Shown: positions 13,601 to 27,300 of the stretch, one piece after another | How positions within the stretch are numbered: position 1 is the first letter of the stretch | Layout: each line of letters begins with the position of its first letter | NCBI RefSeq assembly: GCF_021130785.1 | Contig: NC_060209.1 | Coordinates: 24,428,001 to 24,492,000 of the forward strand | Source: Homalodisca vitripennis | Lineage: Eukaryota; Arthropoda; Insecta; Hemiptera; Cicadellidae | DNA length: 64,000 bases | Reading direction: 5' to 3' | Notes under the pieces: model-generated | Seen by the model: the letters and a program-made list of their open reading frames with translations, nothing else | The model's database searches: none | What the model was told of the DNA's origin: nothing | Translations under genes and position numbers: made by a program

Positions 13601-14807
13601 TTGTATTAGCTTATATCTGTTTCAGTTTATAAAATGCATGATTATTAAAATATTTATGTATAATATAATGAATTTAAATTACTATAAAAATTTATTACTA
13701 CTCGATTCTATATACATCTGAAATAATATAAAACCTAGTAATTTTGCTTAATTTGCTTATCCTATTACCTTATTGAGTTTATTTTAACATGATGTTTAAT
13801 ATTTTTACATGTAGTCGAACAGCTTTAAATAAGTATCAAAATTCATGCATGGGACGCATATTCTGGAGACGATTTCAAAGCTAATATATATACAAAATGT
13901 CAAGAGAGACAGCCAATTTCGAGTATCATATGGAAGAAACATTCGTAGCTTTGTTCATTAAGTTGTTTTTTTAAACAGCATTGAAATAAATTTCTACCAT
14001 CTACTTAAATTAGTCACTAGTGCTATTTTTACCTAAATTTATATAGTAGCGATAACTTCTTCTTCGAAATCTGCATTACACAGCTAATCAAGCACTATTT
14101 ATATTTTCAAAAATTCTTATTTTAAAACGAGTTTTTTCTTCTTTGGCGAAGTTAAGCTGAAAGAGTCATCATCTATGTACTGTCAGCCTAATTTGGATTA
14201 TATTTCATACATATTATAATGTTTTCTAATTTTTTTAGTTATTCCGGGAAGTTTTGTACATTTAATCTCCATAAAAACCTTTGCCGTACTTCAGCGAATA
14301 AAAAAAAAGGAATTAGTCGAATAGGTATAGAGGATCCCGAGATTAGCACTTGAAAATTAATTTTTATTTCTAAGATGCTATGTTATTACAGTACTAATGG
14401 CCTCGAAAATAGTTTATTTTACTCGTGATTGATGGTATAAAATTTTTCCAATATCTTAATGCACAATTTAAAAAAAAATTTCTTCTTTTTATTTCTAAGG
14501 CTTGCAATAAAAATGTTGACTAACTGTAAAAAATAGTCAAAGATATTAAGTTTTACTTAAAACACATAGCAAACTTAATGTATACTTAATTAACGATTTA
14601 GTAAAATAAACTTATAATCTTACCGCTTATAATCCATATAGACATGCCAGTGACAAAATAATGCACACACGGTGGGGTGTCAAAGATAGATTCGGAGCGA
14701 AACCCTATTTTATCAAACGAGGTTTATAAGCACTACCAATACAATATAGAAAAGGGTTTAAATACTTGTTCTCTTTAAATTATTTTGAAGGTTTAAGATT
14801 CCTTATC
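10690..14807. other. AT-rich non-coding region, including elongase 3' flank
   Basis: No gene is visible. A short TA run lies at about 11440-11470. The part nearest 14807 should contain the 3' untranslated region of the elongase; minus-strand AATAAA-like hexamers occur (for example near 14488), but I cannot place the polyadenylation site. Confidence 0.4.
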
Positions 14808-15017
14808 TTAAAATCTGAAATAATAAAAGAATATTACAATCATCACGTTTTTTTTCGCTTTATTTTTCATTACGTAGGCTTTGAGGTAAAAGTCAGAGAA
14901 GAGATAAATCATCAGCACAGCCTGAATGAGGAAGAATATCAGCAGATATTTTGGGTAGTCGCAGGAAGGGCTGATAATGGCATATCCTTGCTGAGCAACT
15001 AACACAATGAATTGTAT
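14808..15017 (-). CDS. Elongase exon 7 (C-terminus)
   Basis: It encodes residues 210-278 and the stop TAA (14808-14810). IQFIVLVAQQGYAI is followed by SPSCDYPKYLLIFF, then YLFSDFYLKAY and the basic KNKAKKN. The acceptor is TTGTTGCAG|ATA. The final hydrophobic residues after the lysine cluster (VMIVIFFYYFRF) extend beyond the usual basic ER-retention-like tail, which is a small oddity. Confidence 0.92.
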   Translation of the reverse strand: MQFIVLVAQQGYAIISPSCDYPKYLLIFFLIQAVLMIYLFSDFYLKAYVMKNKAKKNVMIVIFFYYFRF

Positions 15018-15255
15018 CTGCAACAAAATAGGGCAATTTTAGTGAATTATAAATCTCATTAAAAATTAAATATTGATTATTCATGTGTCACTAACTGGCT
15101 ACATCATCTTATCGACTATGTGCTTTTACTATTAATAAACGTTAAGTTGTTGGAAAGAATTTTACGACTTATTATATGTTAACAATTAACATCCTTCGCT
15201 CTTTATAGTTTCGAAAATACTTAGAAAAAATGTATATTCATTATTTAAACTGTTA

Positions 15256-15335
<80 letters not shown>

Positions 15336-18300
15336 CCACCATTTATTATCACCGAGACTAAAAGCTAACTAAATCTCTGGAGAAAAGAGATTTTGATTTG
15401 ACTACCTATTCATAATTTGGTTTAAAATTAGCGTAATGTTACAAAGGAAAAAAAGATGCCCGGCCCGTAGTAAACTACCTACCTAGCCAAATTTTTAATA
15501 CGCTTCTTAGACCAGTTTGTGTCTGTAATAATGTAACTCTTATAATAACTATTCATTTAGAAATGGATATTGTTATCATCATTAAGAGATCTGCATGTAA
15601 GTTCAAATGTTTGTGTGGTTTGTTTTACGAACAGACAGCGTTTCATTCTGGCATGAAGTTAGGCAAGGATTTACATCGTGATTGAGCTAAACTTGTCGAG
15701 GCATATTCGTTTTTACTGTCACATACGTAACAGTTTAATTTTTTCTAACAAATATTTTTAATTCAGAGAGATGATGAAGGTGTAACGTTTTATTTTTATA
15801 TAACAATGTCAAGGTTTAAATAACAAATTAAATTAAATACAGAGAAGTTCACAATTAATTATAAATATAACGACCGCTCAGATCCTACTCGTACTAAGTG
15901 CCAATTGTGATTGCAATTAGCTAATAAGTAATTATTAATGTTCGCATTACCGTCGTGTGAAGTTCATTTTCCTATGCATTACTGTTCATTGTCTGAGCAA
16001 ATTACTACAAAATAAAAGAATTAAATTGCATTTAGTCTAATAACTTCACAATTATGTTTTGTTTGTTTATTATGAAATAGAAAATTCATTTAAAATGCTA
16101 CTTTAAAAATGTTAGTAGCAAGACTAACATTTTAGTTAAAACTAATTTGAATCATTGGTAGGTTGAATAGTTTCACATTGATATTAATCTGAGAAAATAT
16201 TTTAATTTCTTTATTATTCACAAGAGTTTTATAATTTAAACTTACTTATGTATTAATAAGTTATTTTTTTTAAACGAGGAAGACTCATTCCGCTGTCTCA
16301 AGTATAATTTTCATCTAATAGTCTTATCTAATTCTAGAAGAAAGGATCGTCACAGAATTTACTAGTGAGGAGCAACAAATGTAGTTCCAGAGTAAACTGC
16401 TTTCCACATAGACAGTAATAAAAACATATATAAAGGCTGTAAAATACAAAAAATATAAAAAAATATTGAGACCTGCAACAAGATACACAATGAAACTACA
16501 ATTATTATTAATTCTTAACAAGTTAATTGGACAAAGCAATTGTACCAAACCATTAGACTGGGTGTGACTGGTCAGACAGCCATCTATGTTCATCATAGTA
16601 TTGATAAGTATAGTTTAAATCTAAATATAGGTGCAAATGAAAGTCCTTTCTATAGTTTAAAAAAGTCAAAATAACAGCATAATCAATTAAAAAACAGCCA
16701 AAAACAGTACCAAAATATTAGTCATATATTTGCTTGCTTCGTGATATTTTAACGACCGGAAAAATATTTGAGTGGCGCAACTGAGAACCAGTTCAGCAAA
16801 ATCCAAAGTCAATGGCAATACCTTGCTGGTAGTGAAGTAACTGATTGTTATTGTAACGTTCATATGCAATATAAATGTTTTACTTTAGTATCCTATAGTT
16901 GTTTTTTAAACGAGACAATTAGTTAGCGTGTATAATTTCCTAACATGCTTGTTCAAAAAAGATTCTTACTAAGAATACTGGAGTAGCGGAGTTTTACCAA
17001 TAAGATTGTTTTGGAAAACTGTTTCCACGTATAGCAAACAATTAAAAAGTAAAACCAAATAGTGTGGTTTCTACACTTGAAGTGACGTATATTAAAGAAT
17101 ACTAAGTGAAATTAAACATTGCTATTAAGAATAGAGTCTAATTCTTCATACCCAAGTGAAGCTGTTTTACATTAAATAAACCAGTTGGCACATAGTAGTT
17201 AGTATTAGTTCAAGTATGCTGTAAGTTTTAAAGTGGAAAATAGTTACGTTAAGACTGAGCTTTAACTTTCGGTTTCAATGTTTAACTGTAAAGTTCCTCC
17301 AAACTTTAGGAATTTATCCTGTAAAACAGTTCATATCCTGAATAATTTCATGTCCTTACACACTTTTTGTAAAAAATTATTTTCAACATCTGTAACAATG
17401 TATTAGCACCGTACAAAACATAAAAGATCAAACAAACAAGGTTGCTGTTTTTGATCTGACACAGTTACAAAAGTGTACTCAATGTGTAGACTGTCAGCTG
17501 CCGGAAAATCCAAGTTAATTAAAGTTTTTAGTGATAAACATACTCGTAATCTAATAATCAAGGTATAAAGCATGCGATATGCAAGAAAGCAAAAACAAGA
17601 TAGCCAGACATTTGTTGTATCATAGATTGTTGATACGAAAACTTATAAATATAATCAGATACAATACAAATCTAATTTATTGTAAGGTGCCTCCTCCCTT
17701 GTAAGGGTGAAATAACCCTGCCTCTCTGTTTTGCTTATCTATAAAAACGGTCCTGATTAACAATATTTAAATCATTGATTTTAAAACAGACACTGAACTA
17801 CACATTAAGCTTTCATTTTGATTGGTGGAACGTAAAACATCATCAGACTTACAACCCGTTGTAATTATTTCAAGAATTTCAACAAGAAAAGACCTTCTAC
17901 AATATTTACTTTATAATTGTATGGATCATGACTTTCTTGTAATGATGAGTTCAATGACAACATAATTAATTCATCTCTACAGATAAAGAATTTAATAATG
18001 TAAGGGCTAGAGCAATGTGATACCGGTTAATTATGTAATAGCAGAATGTTGATTATATGTGCGGACTGTTTAAAATACGTGAACACACAACTGACAGTCT
18101 GTGGAGACTTATGATACATAAACTGCGCATTCTGATTTACGCCTTTATACAGAACCACAATTTGAATGGTATTTTCTGTCATTAATGCACAGGTCGCAAT
18201 GTTATTTTAAATAAAAAGCATGGACGTACCTACATCGAGTAAAATACACTATTGCACAATTGATTCCCTGGCAAATTTAATCTCTGATTTCAACTAACAG

Positions 18301-21300
18301 AGCTGAGATTTTGTTTTATAGTCTACTTTCGCATATCCCAAAATTTAGTTAACCATGTTTTATACGAAAAGCTACTTACCAACTGTATTTCCGTGATGTG
18401 CCGCTTCCACCAGATCGATTTCTTGTAGGATACATCGTAGCTGGTGAGAAAGTAATAAAAGTACATGACCACGTGGACAAATGCATTGATGGTCCCAAAG
18501 AACGCCACGTGTCCACCTAAACAGTAAATTTCAATAAAGGTTCTTATATATTGCCAATCTAAGAAACTAACTAAAATAAATATTTTATCATTACCATAAC
18601 AATTATGTCACATAAACAAATCTACAGGCTTTATTTAATATAACATCGTATGCAATTTTGTTTAATTACATTGTTTTTGTTGTAGATCAGAATTATATTA
18701 GATGTTTTTTGTCATATTATTCCTTATTATGTTTTAGTAAATTTTTTTCTGAAGGATATAACTATGAGAAAATACTGTTGATGAAATTAGGATCGGGTAT
18801 GGTTTCGGTTAAATACTTATGTATACGAAGGAAAAGGACTAGAGCATTAATATATTTGTTATTCTAAAAACACTAACATTGAATATAACTTTTAAAGAAA
18901 TTCTGTATCAAATATATTTACAGTTTTATGATTCACTTTAAAATAAGCAACTATAAAGGTCACTAACTTGCTTACTTTGTAATATAATTAACAATTGTAG
19001 TTAAGAAACTGATGAACAATAATAACATGCTGATACGAAAAAATATTTTATCTTACCTGGCATGTATTTAACGCACAGCCAGGTAGCCACAGCCATCATA
19101 ACATGGTGATAAAGGTGCAGGAACGATACTTGGTGTTTATTCTTTTTCAGCACCATAAAAACCTATTCAAACATACGTGCAGACAATCGATTAACAAGGT
19201 GGCACAAGAAAGTTGTGCATGACCTGTCTTGTATTTAACGCACAACCAGGTAGCCACAGCCGTTAGAACATGATGATAAAGGTGCAGGAACGATACTTGG
19301 TGTTTATTCTTTTTCAGCACCATAAAAACCTATTCAAACATACGTGCAGACAATCGATTAACAAGGTGGCACAAGAAAGTTGTGCATGACCTGTCTTGTA
19401 TTTAACGCACAACCAGGTAGCCACAGCCGTTAGAACATGATGATAAAGGTGCAGGAACGATACTTGGGGTTTTGTTCTTCTTCAGCACCATAAAAACCTA
19501 TTCAAACATACGTGCAGACAATCGATCAACAAGTTGACACAGGAAATGCTGACCTGGCATGTATTTAAAGCACAGCCAGGTAGCCACAGCCATCATAACA
19601 TGGTGATAAAGGTGCAGGAACGATACTTGGTGTTTATTCTTTTTCAGCACCATAAAAACCTATTCAAACATACGTGCAGACAATCGATTAACAAGGTGGC
19701 ACAAGAAAGTTGTGCATGACCTGTCTTGTATTTAACGCACAACCAGGTAGCCACAGCCGTTAGAACATGATGATAAAGGTGCAGGAACGATACTTGGTGT
19801 TTATTCTTTTTCAGCACCATAAAAACCTATTCAAACATACGTGCAGACAATCGATTAACAAGGTGGCACAAGAAAGTTGTGCATGACCTGTCTTGTATTT
19901 AACGCACAACCAGGTAGCCACAGCCGTTAGAACATGATGATAAAGGTGCAGGAACGATACTTGGTGTTTATTCTTTTTCAGCACCATAAAAACCTATTCA
20001 AACATACGTGCAGACAATCGATTAACAAGGTGGCACAAGAAAGTTGTGCATGACCTGTCTTGTATTTAACGCACAACCAGGTAGCCACAGCCGTTAGAAC
20101 ATGATGATAAAGGTGCAGGAACGATACTTGGTGTTTATTCTTTTTCAGCACCATAAAAACCTATTCAAACATACGTGCAGACAATCGATTAACAAGGTGG
20201 CACAAGAAAGTTGTGCATGACCTGTCTTGTATTTAACGCACAACCAGGTAGCCACAGCCGTTAGAACATGATGATAAAGGTGCAGGAACGATACTTGGGG
20301 TTTTGTTCTTCTTCAGCACCATAAAAACCTATTCAAACATACGTGCAGACAATCGATCAACAAGTTGACACAGGAAATGCTGACCTGGCATGTATTTAAA
20401 GCACAGCCAGGTAGCTACAGCCATCATAATATGGTGATAAAGGTGCAGGAACGATACTTGGTGTTTATTCTTTTTCAGCACCATAAAAACCTATTCAAAC
20501 ATACGTGCAGACAATCGATTAACAAGGTGGCACAAGAAAGTTGTGCATGAACTGTCTTGTATTTAACGCACAACCAGGTAGCCTCAGCCGTTAGAACATG
20601 ATGATAAAGGTGCAGGAACGATACTTGGGGTTTGTTAAACTTCAGCATCAAACCTGTACGGACATACTTGAAAACAATTCAGCAACACACTATACTGTAC
20701 GTATAATGCCAGCATTAATTAAATAAAAAATATGTAATCTGTAGTAATCTGTAGAATATACCAAGGTTTTTAAATTATCAATATGTGCGCTGGTTTTTTA
20801 CCGCCTGAAATCATGATATATTTTTTAATAACAAGTTCGTATATTTCGTCAGGATAAATGGAAATAAAGAAGAGGTTCCACATGAGAAGTGCATCTCATT
20901 ATGGCTAGAAATTGTAAAATAATCCGCGATAGTACATTTTTATAAACAAATTCCGGTTTTCGTAAGCTTTCATTTTGTTTCAAACAGCAGATATATACTC
21001 AAGCTTCAGACAAAATATTGCAGAGAATCAGACCATTATCTTTGCATGGCGAGCCCCTCTTTCCAAAAATACAATCATGATTTATTTATTCAACAAAAAG
21101 TATTTCCTTGAATTTTATAAGGAAAGAGTTTAAATTTTGTCATTAACAGAATTTATTACTTTTAAAAACCTTACAACTGTTATTAAATTTAAAACCCCTT
21201 TTAAATCCTAATGAAATTCATAAAAAGCTTATACTAAAAAATCTTTTTCTAAAATGTGAAGTTAAAAGAAATTGATAAAAGTAAAAGAAATTAAATGTGA

Positions 21301-24300
21301 AATTACATCTACAATAGTCTTCTATATAAGTGTATAAAGGATTCCAATGGACTAATGGACAGAATCATTTTAAGAGATTTAACATATGATAAATTGACAA
21401 AGTCTAATTTTTGTGCATTCCAGCTCCGTATGGTGGATTGTCTGAGTATTCCATTCTTTCACATCTTGCAACAGCCTCTTCTCGACTTCACCAAATTGAA
21501 TCTTTTATTTCTTTAGATTCATTTTGAGCTATTTAAAAAATTCATCCATCAAGTTCCGATATTGTAATGTTAGGGTTTTTTCGGTCACGAAGAGAAAATC
21601 TAAGCTATTTTTCCAACTGTCAATATTTTATCTAAAGGCTTTAATGTCTTTCTTCTGTGGTCGGTGAAACCAAAGAAAGAGCAGGGAGAGGGAGGACATG
21701 TATCTCCAGATTATGGAATGTGCACTAATATTATTAGTACAACGTAATTGGATAACAAATGAAAAAAATTAAACCGACAGTAAACAAATTGAGTAAAATG
21801 ATGATACTGATATTTTTTTTTATAAAAATTACCGTTTTTAACATTTGATATATTAACAGAATGTGGCCTAAAAGTACCAATACATGCAATATCATCTTTT
21901 AGTGATTAGTGAGTAGAATTGTACTATTTAAACACTAACATAACATCAAAATTAATGAAAAAACAGAGTGAATCTATCATGTGGAAAAATATTTAGAGAA
22001 AACTTTCACGTCTAGAAGTTAAAACTTAGCGTAAACTTCATTGCTATGCAGACATAGTTTTAGACTTTTAGACTCATTGTAACAGTTGCCCTTGTTTTTA
22101 TTTATATTTCTTATCTTTTTAAATCAATAATTAAATGAACTAAGCTAGTTTACTACGCTAAAATTACTGGATTACTTTCTTTTAATAAGCTCAATAAATT
22201 AGAATTTGAGCCGGTTTTTTTATTTTCTTCTGTCTTTTAAACATAAAGGCGAAAGCACTTTTACTCCTCCCAAGTCTGTCTTTGTTGAAAGTTAATATGT
22301 TTCTAGGAGACAAAAATGGACTGAAATGGATTCGATGGCAAATACCAGTATTACGTGGTACAAGAATGGACAGATGAAAGTTAATACGTTTCTAGGAGAC
22401 AAAAGCTGGACTTAAATGAATTCGATGGCAAATACCAGTATTACGTGGTACAAGAATGGACAGATGAAAGTTAACATGTTTCTAGGAGACAAAAGCTGGA
22501 CTGAAATGGATTCGATGGCAAATACCAGTATTACGTGGTACAAGAATGGACAGATGAAAGTTAACATGTTTCTAGGAGACAAAAGCTGGACTGAAATGGA
22601 TTCGATGGCAAATACCAGTATTACGTGGTACAAGAATGGACAGATGAAAGTTAATATGTTTCTAGGAGACAAAAGCTGGACTGAAATGGATTCGATGGCA
22701 AATACCAGTATTACGTGGTACAAGAATGGGCAGATGAAAGTTAATATGCTTCCAGGAGACAAAAGCTGGACTAAAATGGATTCGATGGCAAATACCAGTA
22801 TTACGTGGTACAAGAATGGACAGATTGATGGTGTCTTATGCATAGAAAACTACTGACAAGTTATTTTAGCTAATCTATTTTAGAGGCTACAATTCGAGGA
22901 AACGTTCAAGCTTAGCAAGTTCCGGGTAACCACTAAGAGAAGAAATATGCTTAGAATTTATGTTCAATAGATTTGTACTATTATTATTGATCTGCTACAT
23001 AAATACAACGATACCTACTGTATCTAGAAGATCCAGCAGTCGGGAACACATGAAGACATAGAAATAGTGAACAACCTAGAAAGAAGAAAAGTTTTAACCA
23101 TTATAATGTAAAATGATTGAAGGTCTTATCTTGTATATAAAAATAATTCTAGAGTACTGCTATAGATAATAAAAATGATTATGACTATTTGATTTTTATG
23201 TATATTAATTCTTTTTTTTAGTGCAATTTGCATTTGGGGTAATTCAATATTCAATAAAGACTAACTGGTTAAGTGTCTGGTCAACCTAATGTATTGGTGA
23301 CTCACTCTGAGAACAGACTAGAATATTAAGCAGTATAACTTGATTTTGAATTGAACTTATTGATAACTTGAGTGAAATAAGTTCACTCACAAATAGTACA
23401 TAGTCTAAAATAAAGTTTACCTTGTCTTCGGTGGGATTTGGTCCGTATATAGGTCTCTGGCAAACCCAACTGTAGTGTCCAGGTATCCATACGTAATATA
23501 GTGCCTGGAAATATAACGATGAAGGTCAATAGCCGACGGACGGACACATGGATTAGATCGCATAGTCTACATAAGGTATAGTAAATAAATTTTCTGAGAA
23601 TAATAACATATATACCTTCTCCTAGGTTGTCAATATGAACAAGTAAAAATAATTGAACTATTTTTCCTTGTAAAGCAGGATGTAAAATGGCTTTGTCATC
23701 TTAACCTTCTCACCGATTCGTTTTTCTATATTCAGTATAACCCTAAGACGAGGTATACAAAATTTTAAATGTATTCATTAAATGGCTAAAAGTTTAATAA
23801 GAAATAACTCTAAAATATTCAGAAGTTGAAAGTATATGAATGGTAGACATTAAATATTGTTGACCTACAAAAAGCGGACTGAAATATTGAAGTCAAGAGC
23901 TAACACATAATTAGTAGGAAATTATCTGCAGACATGAAATTAAAACGACTTTTAAGGAAAACTTTCCCAAAAAATATTTAAGGAAATTTCCTTAGTAAAA
24001 CATTGAATTAAGCAAAGTTTATTAAAATTTAATTCTTATATGTCAATGTTTTAACATCGTACATTAATAAAAATATGAAATATCGCGAAATTAAATTACT
24101 AAGAAATATATTTCTAAATATGTTTTTTTGAAAGAAAGAAGTAAAAGTAGTGTGCCTTTTTGCTGCGAATAAATATGCAAAAACATGCTTCAAAAGTAAC
24201 TGCATGTGTTGTGGTAAATTGTCCTCACAAGTGAAGCAGCAGCAAATGAATATGCACTGGGTCTCATTAATATGAAATTAGAAGAGTTGCTGTACCTGTT

Positions 24301-27300
24301 TATAATAATTACAAAATTAATGAGATAGATAAAATTAATTTGTTAAGTGTATGTATTCAAATTTTAAGTACATTAGAAATATTTAAAATATATAACTCAC
24401 TATTCGGAAAATATTGGTGGTGTTTACAAATAAATATAATCATTATAGATATTTTAAAAAGGTGTTGTAATCATGAAATTCATATACGATTTCTGTATTT
24501 GAAGCTGTACACGATACATATACTGCGAGATTAAATACTGACAGTTTAAATACTACCATAAGCTATAATTACTATGACCATTTGCGGTGGCCCGAATCAA
24601 TTTTTATGACTAATGCACCTACACTAATGAGAAAGACAATAACTTCCTAATACCTTTTATTTATTTCAAAGTTTTGTTTTCAAAATGGGTAGATACATTT
24701 ACCAAAGTAATTTTTAAACATACTTTTTTCAAAAGTTCATAAAATATATCCTTTATAATAAAAAAAACTTGATATAAATAAAGGCTATTAAGAAATCCTT
24801 TTTCCTTTGTTATATGTATATAAAAACATACAATTACGCCAAAGGACTGAATTGTTAAATGAAATATCTAACAACCAACAAAATCTATGTGGTTGTCTAT
24901 GTTACTGTCTATACCATTACCATCAATGAGTATTAAAAGCTCAATACCCATAGACTGCAATCTGGAGTACCTTAGATACCAACTACTTTTTTTGTTATTT
25001 TATTCCTAATGCAAACATGAAATTCATCGAAACCAAATTGCTCGTATAGGTTCGTATTTGAATAAAAAATTATCTTAGTTTCTTTAATATCCATTTTGAA
25101 AAATGCTATACATGTCCAGGGAAGTTGTAATTGATTATTCATTGAAACTGGAACACGTTAGTTTAAAGTTAAGATCAATCTATGAGTAGTAGCGTAGATG
25201 AGTATTTTTGAGAAAGATCAAAGTTAAGATCAATCAATACATCGGCACAAATGGCCATAGTAACAATAGCTTATGGTTTTTAAACACTAACCACAATGAC
25301 GAAGTAAGCATTGATAGTCATCTGAACCATGTTGTAGAGTAGCATGACCTTCTCAACATTGTACGCTGACCTGCCTCTCATCCACCAGGGGCCCACCCTC
25401 TTGACAAACGCCACGTAGGAGGTTACTAAGAGAATTATGGGGATTGGTGAGTCCATCAGGAACCACCCCCTGACTCGAGGATCTGAAACCGATAAATTCA
25501 GCCCATAGTCATAGGAACTGAAGTTTGAGGAAACAGAAGTTAGCTTGAAATCGATCCTGGATGTAATCATCCTGATTTTGAATAATTGCGTTCATTATTT
25601 TGAATCAAATCAAATATGTTATATTGCTATTACAAATAATTACATCAATGACATATGAAAAACATCAATTAATAAGGATATCCCAAAATTTCTTTAATTC
25701 ATGCTATAATACACAGTAATACATACAGTCTTTACAATCACACCTCTTTCATTCAACGCCAATGCAACCCACTTCAAATGCGGCGTCAGTCTTCTAATTG
25801 GGCGGCCTCCCAGTTGAAAGCCAACAGCTCACCTGCATTATACAATTCCTGAGACAACAAGAACACTGTAGGCGAGTCTTAAACGCCTTAGGCGTTGGAG
25901 CATCCTTGATTAAATTGGGCACCCGTTAAGGATTGAACACCCGCTTGTGAGGACAGGCGTTCATAAAACACTGTATGTGTCTACCAGTTCGGTAGTTTGC
26001 TGTGCCACGTGTCTCATACATGTGTATGTCTTGGACTCTGGTTAAATTACATTTATTCATACAAACAAAGTTCTTTCCAATACAGTATGTAGAGACAGGG
26101 CAGAGTCAACAGCTGCAATTTCTTAAAAGTGTTTCTGCACGAATCTCTGAACTTGATTTTTGTGATGATTCTGATCGATTTTTTAGAGTCTGGATGGCCT
26201 TTGGAACTGAGGGTTAGCGCAAACTCCCCAAAAGATCAGTCATATTTTACAGGGATGCCAAGACAGTAATGTTGAGATAATGATGGCCATTAGAGGATAG
26301 TTCCGTCACATAGTATACACTCAGTTATGATCTTATATTTACATAAAGCAATGTATCTGAACGATGAAATCGAACAGTTAAACAATCCTTACATATTTTA
26401 AACCTAGAATTCCTAACCATTACATATTATATTTTCTAGTATTTCCGTGGAAATACTACTGGTAATGGAACGTAGTAGATTTTGTGTGATAGAAACATTA
26501 ACATCTAAACCTTAGAATAAATAATAAGCAGGTTTGAATAATTTATCCCATTTCAATGGTCTTCATCTACAAATTATATAAGTTTTAATCTGATTTAGTC
26601 ATGTTCCTGGTCACTAAAACACGGAATTACTTTGCTCACGAGGAAATTAACCTTTGTTTATACGTATTATTTTGTATGCCCTTTGCAATGGAAATGAGCT
26701 CGCTGAGCTCGCTTGTTTCCTCTGGCTGTAATCTCGGTGAGAATAGCTCAGTGTCCCGTGTTAATGAATGTTATGCCCTTGAAATGTCTACCCTCCACTG
26801 TGAACACAACATGCCACAAAGTCAGTGAAGGCAAAACACGTACACGTACACAGTGCTACTTAACGTTGCAGCAGGCTTTAGGTACCCGTCCAGACTTATT
26901 TAATGTTTAAATTGAAATTCAGTGACTAGTTTAAATTTGTCACTGCTGCCATCTGACTAATAAATTCACATAGTAATTTTATTATTGCTAATTTCAGTAC
27001 GCTCAAAATAAGGACTCATAATAGTTTTTAGAAGTTTATAAGATTAATTAAAATTTCTACTCTATCGGTTCGTTTTATCTTTGAACGAAGAATAAATATA
27101 AAAACAATCTGAAGTTTAGTAGGAAATATTATAGTTTTATAATTTACTAAGAATACGAGTTACAAAACTGTTACTAAATTACGTATTTATCAACTTTTTA
27201 GAGTTTTAAATGCGTCTACTTACCTGTTGGTTAGAAGAACATGTATTATAGAAATGCTACTGAATCACGTGTATCTCAATTTTGTGGGGTGTAACTACGT

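Larger units (their letters stand above)
19057..20653 (-). repeat. Tandem array of ten histidine-box exon copies
   Basis: Ten copies of elongase exon 5 plus its flanking intron are repeated head to tail. Copy starts (low coordinate) are 19057, 19224, 19391, 19554, 19721, 19888, 20055, 20222, 20385 and 20552. Spacing is 167 bp, or 163 bp after copies 3 and 8. Copies 1, 2, 4, 5, 6, 7 and 9 are 106 bp, in frame, flanked by AG and GT, and encode HLYHH. Copies 3 and 8 share a one-base insertion; copy 10 has an in-frame stop and a changed donor. Two protein types exist. Type A (copies 1, 4, 9) reads MMAVATWLC..KYMP after the histidines, and type B (2, 3, 5-8, 10) reads LTAVATWLCVKYKT. Transcription runs from copy 10 to copy 1. 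Confidence 0.9.

Noticed and set aside
16324..16596. 90-codon hydrophobic protein in elongase intron 6
   Set aside because: AT-rich sequence commonly gives hydrophobic chance frames; no family motif and no matching splice phase with the elongase.
19534..20550. Plus-strand open frames of about 61 codons repeated at 19534 and 20365
   Set aside because: They are antisense to the elongase exon copies and repeat only because the array repeats.
22412..22856. A 143-146-residue repeat protein on either strand
   Set aside because: It is produced by a 90-bp minisatellite lying in an intron; nothing suggests splice sites or a start context.
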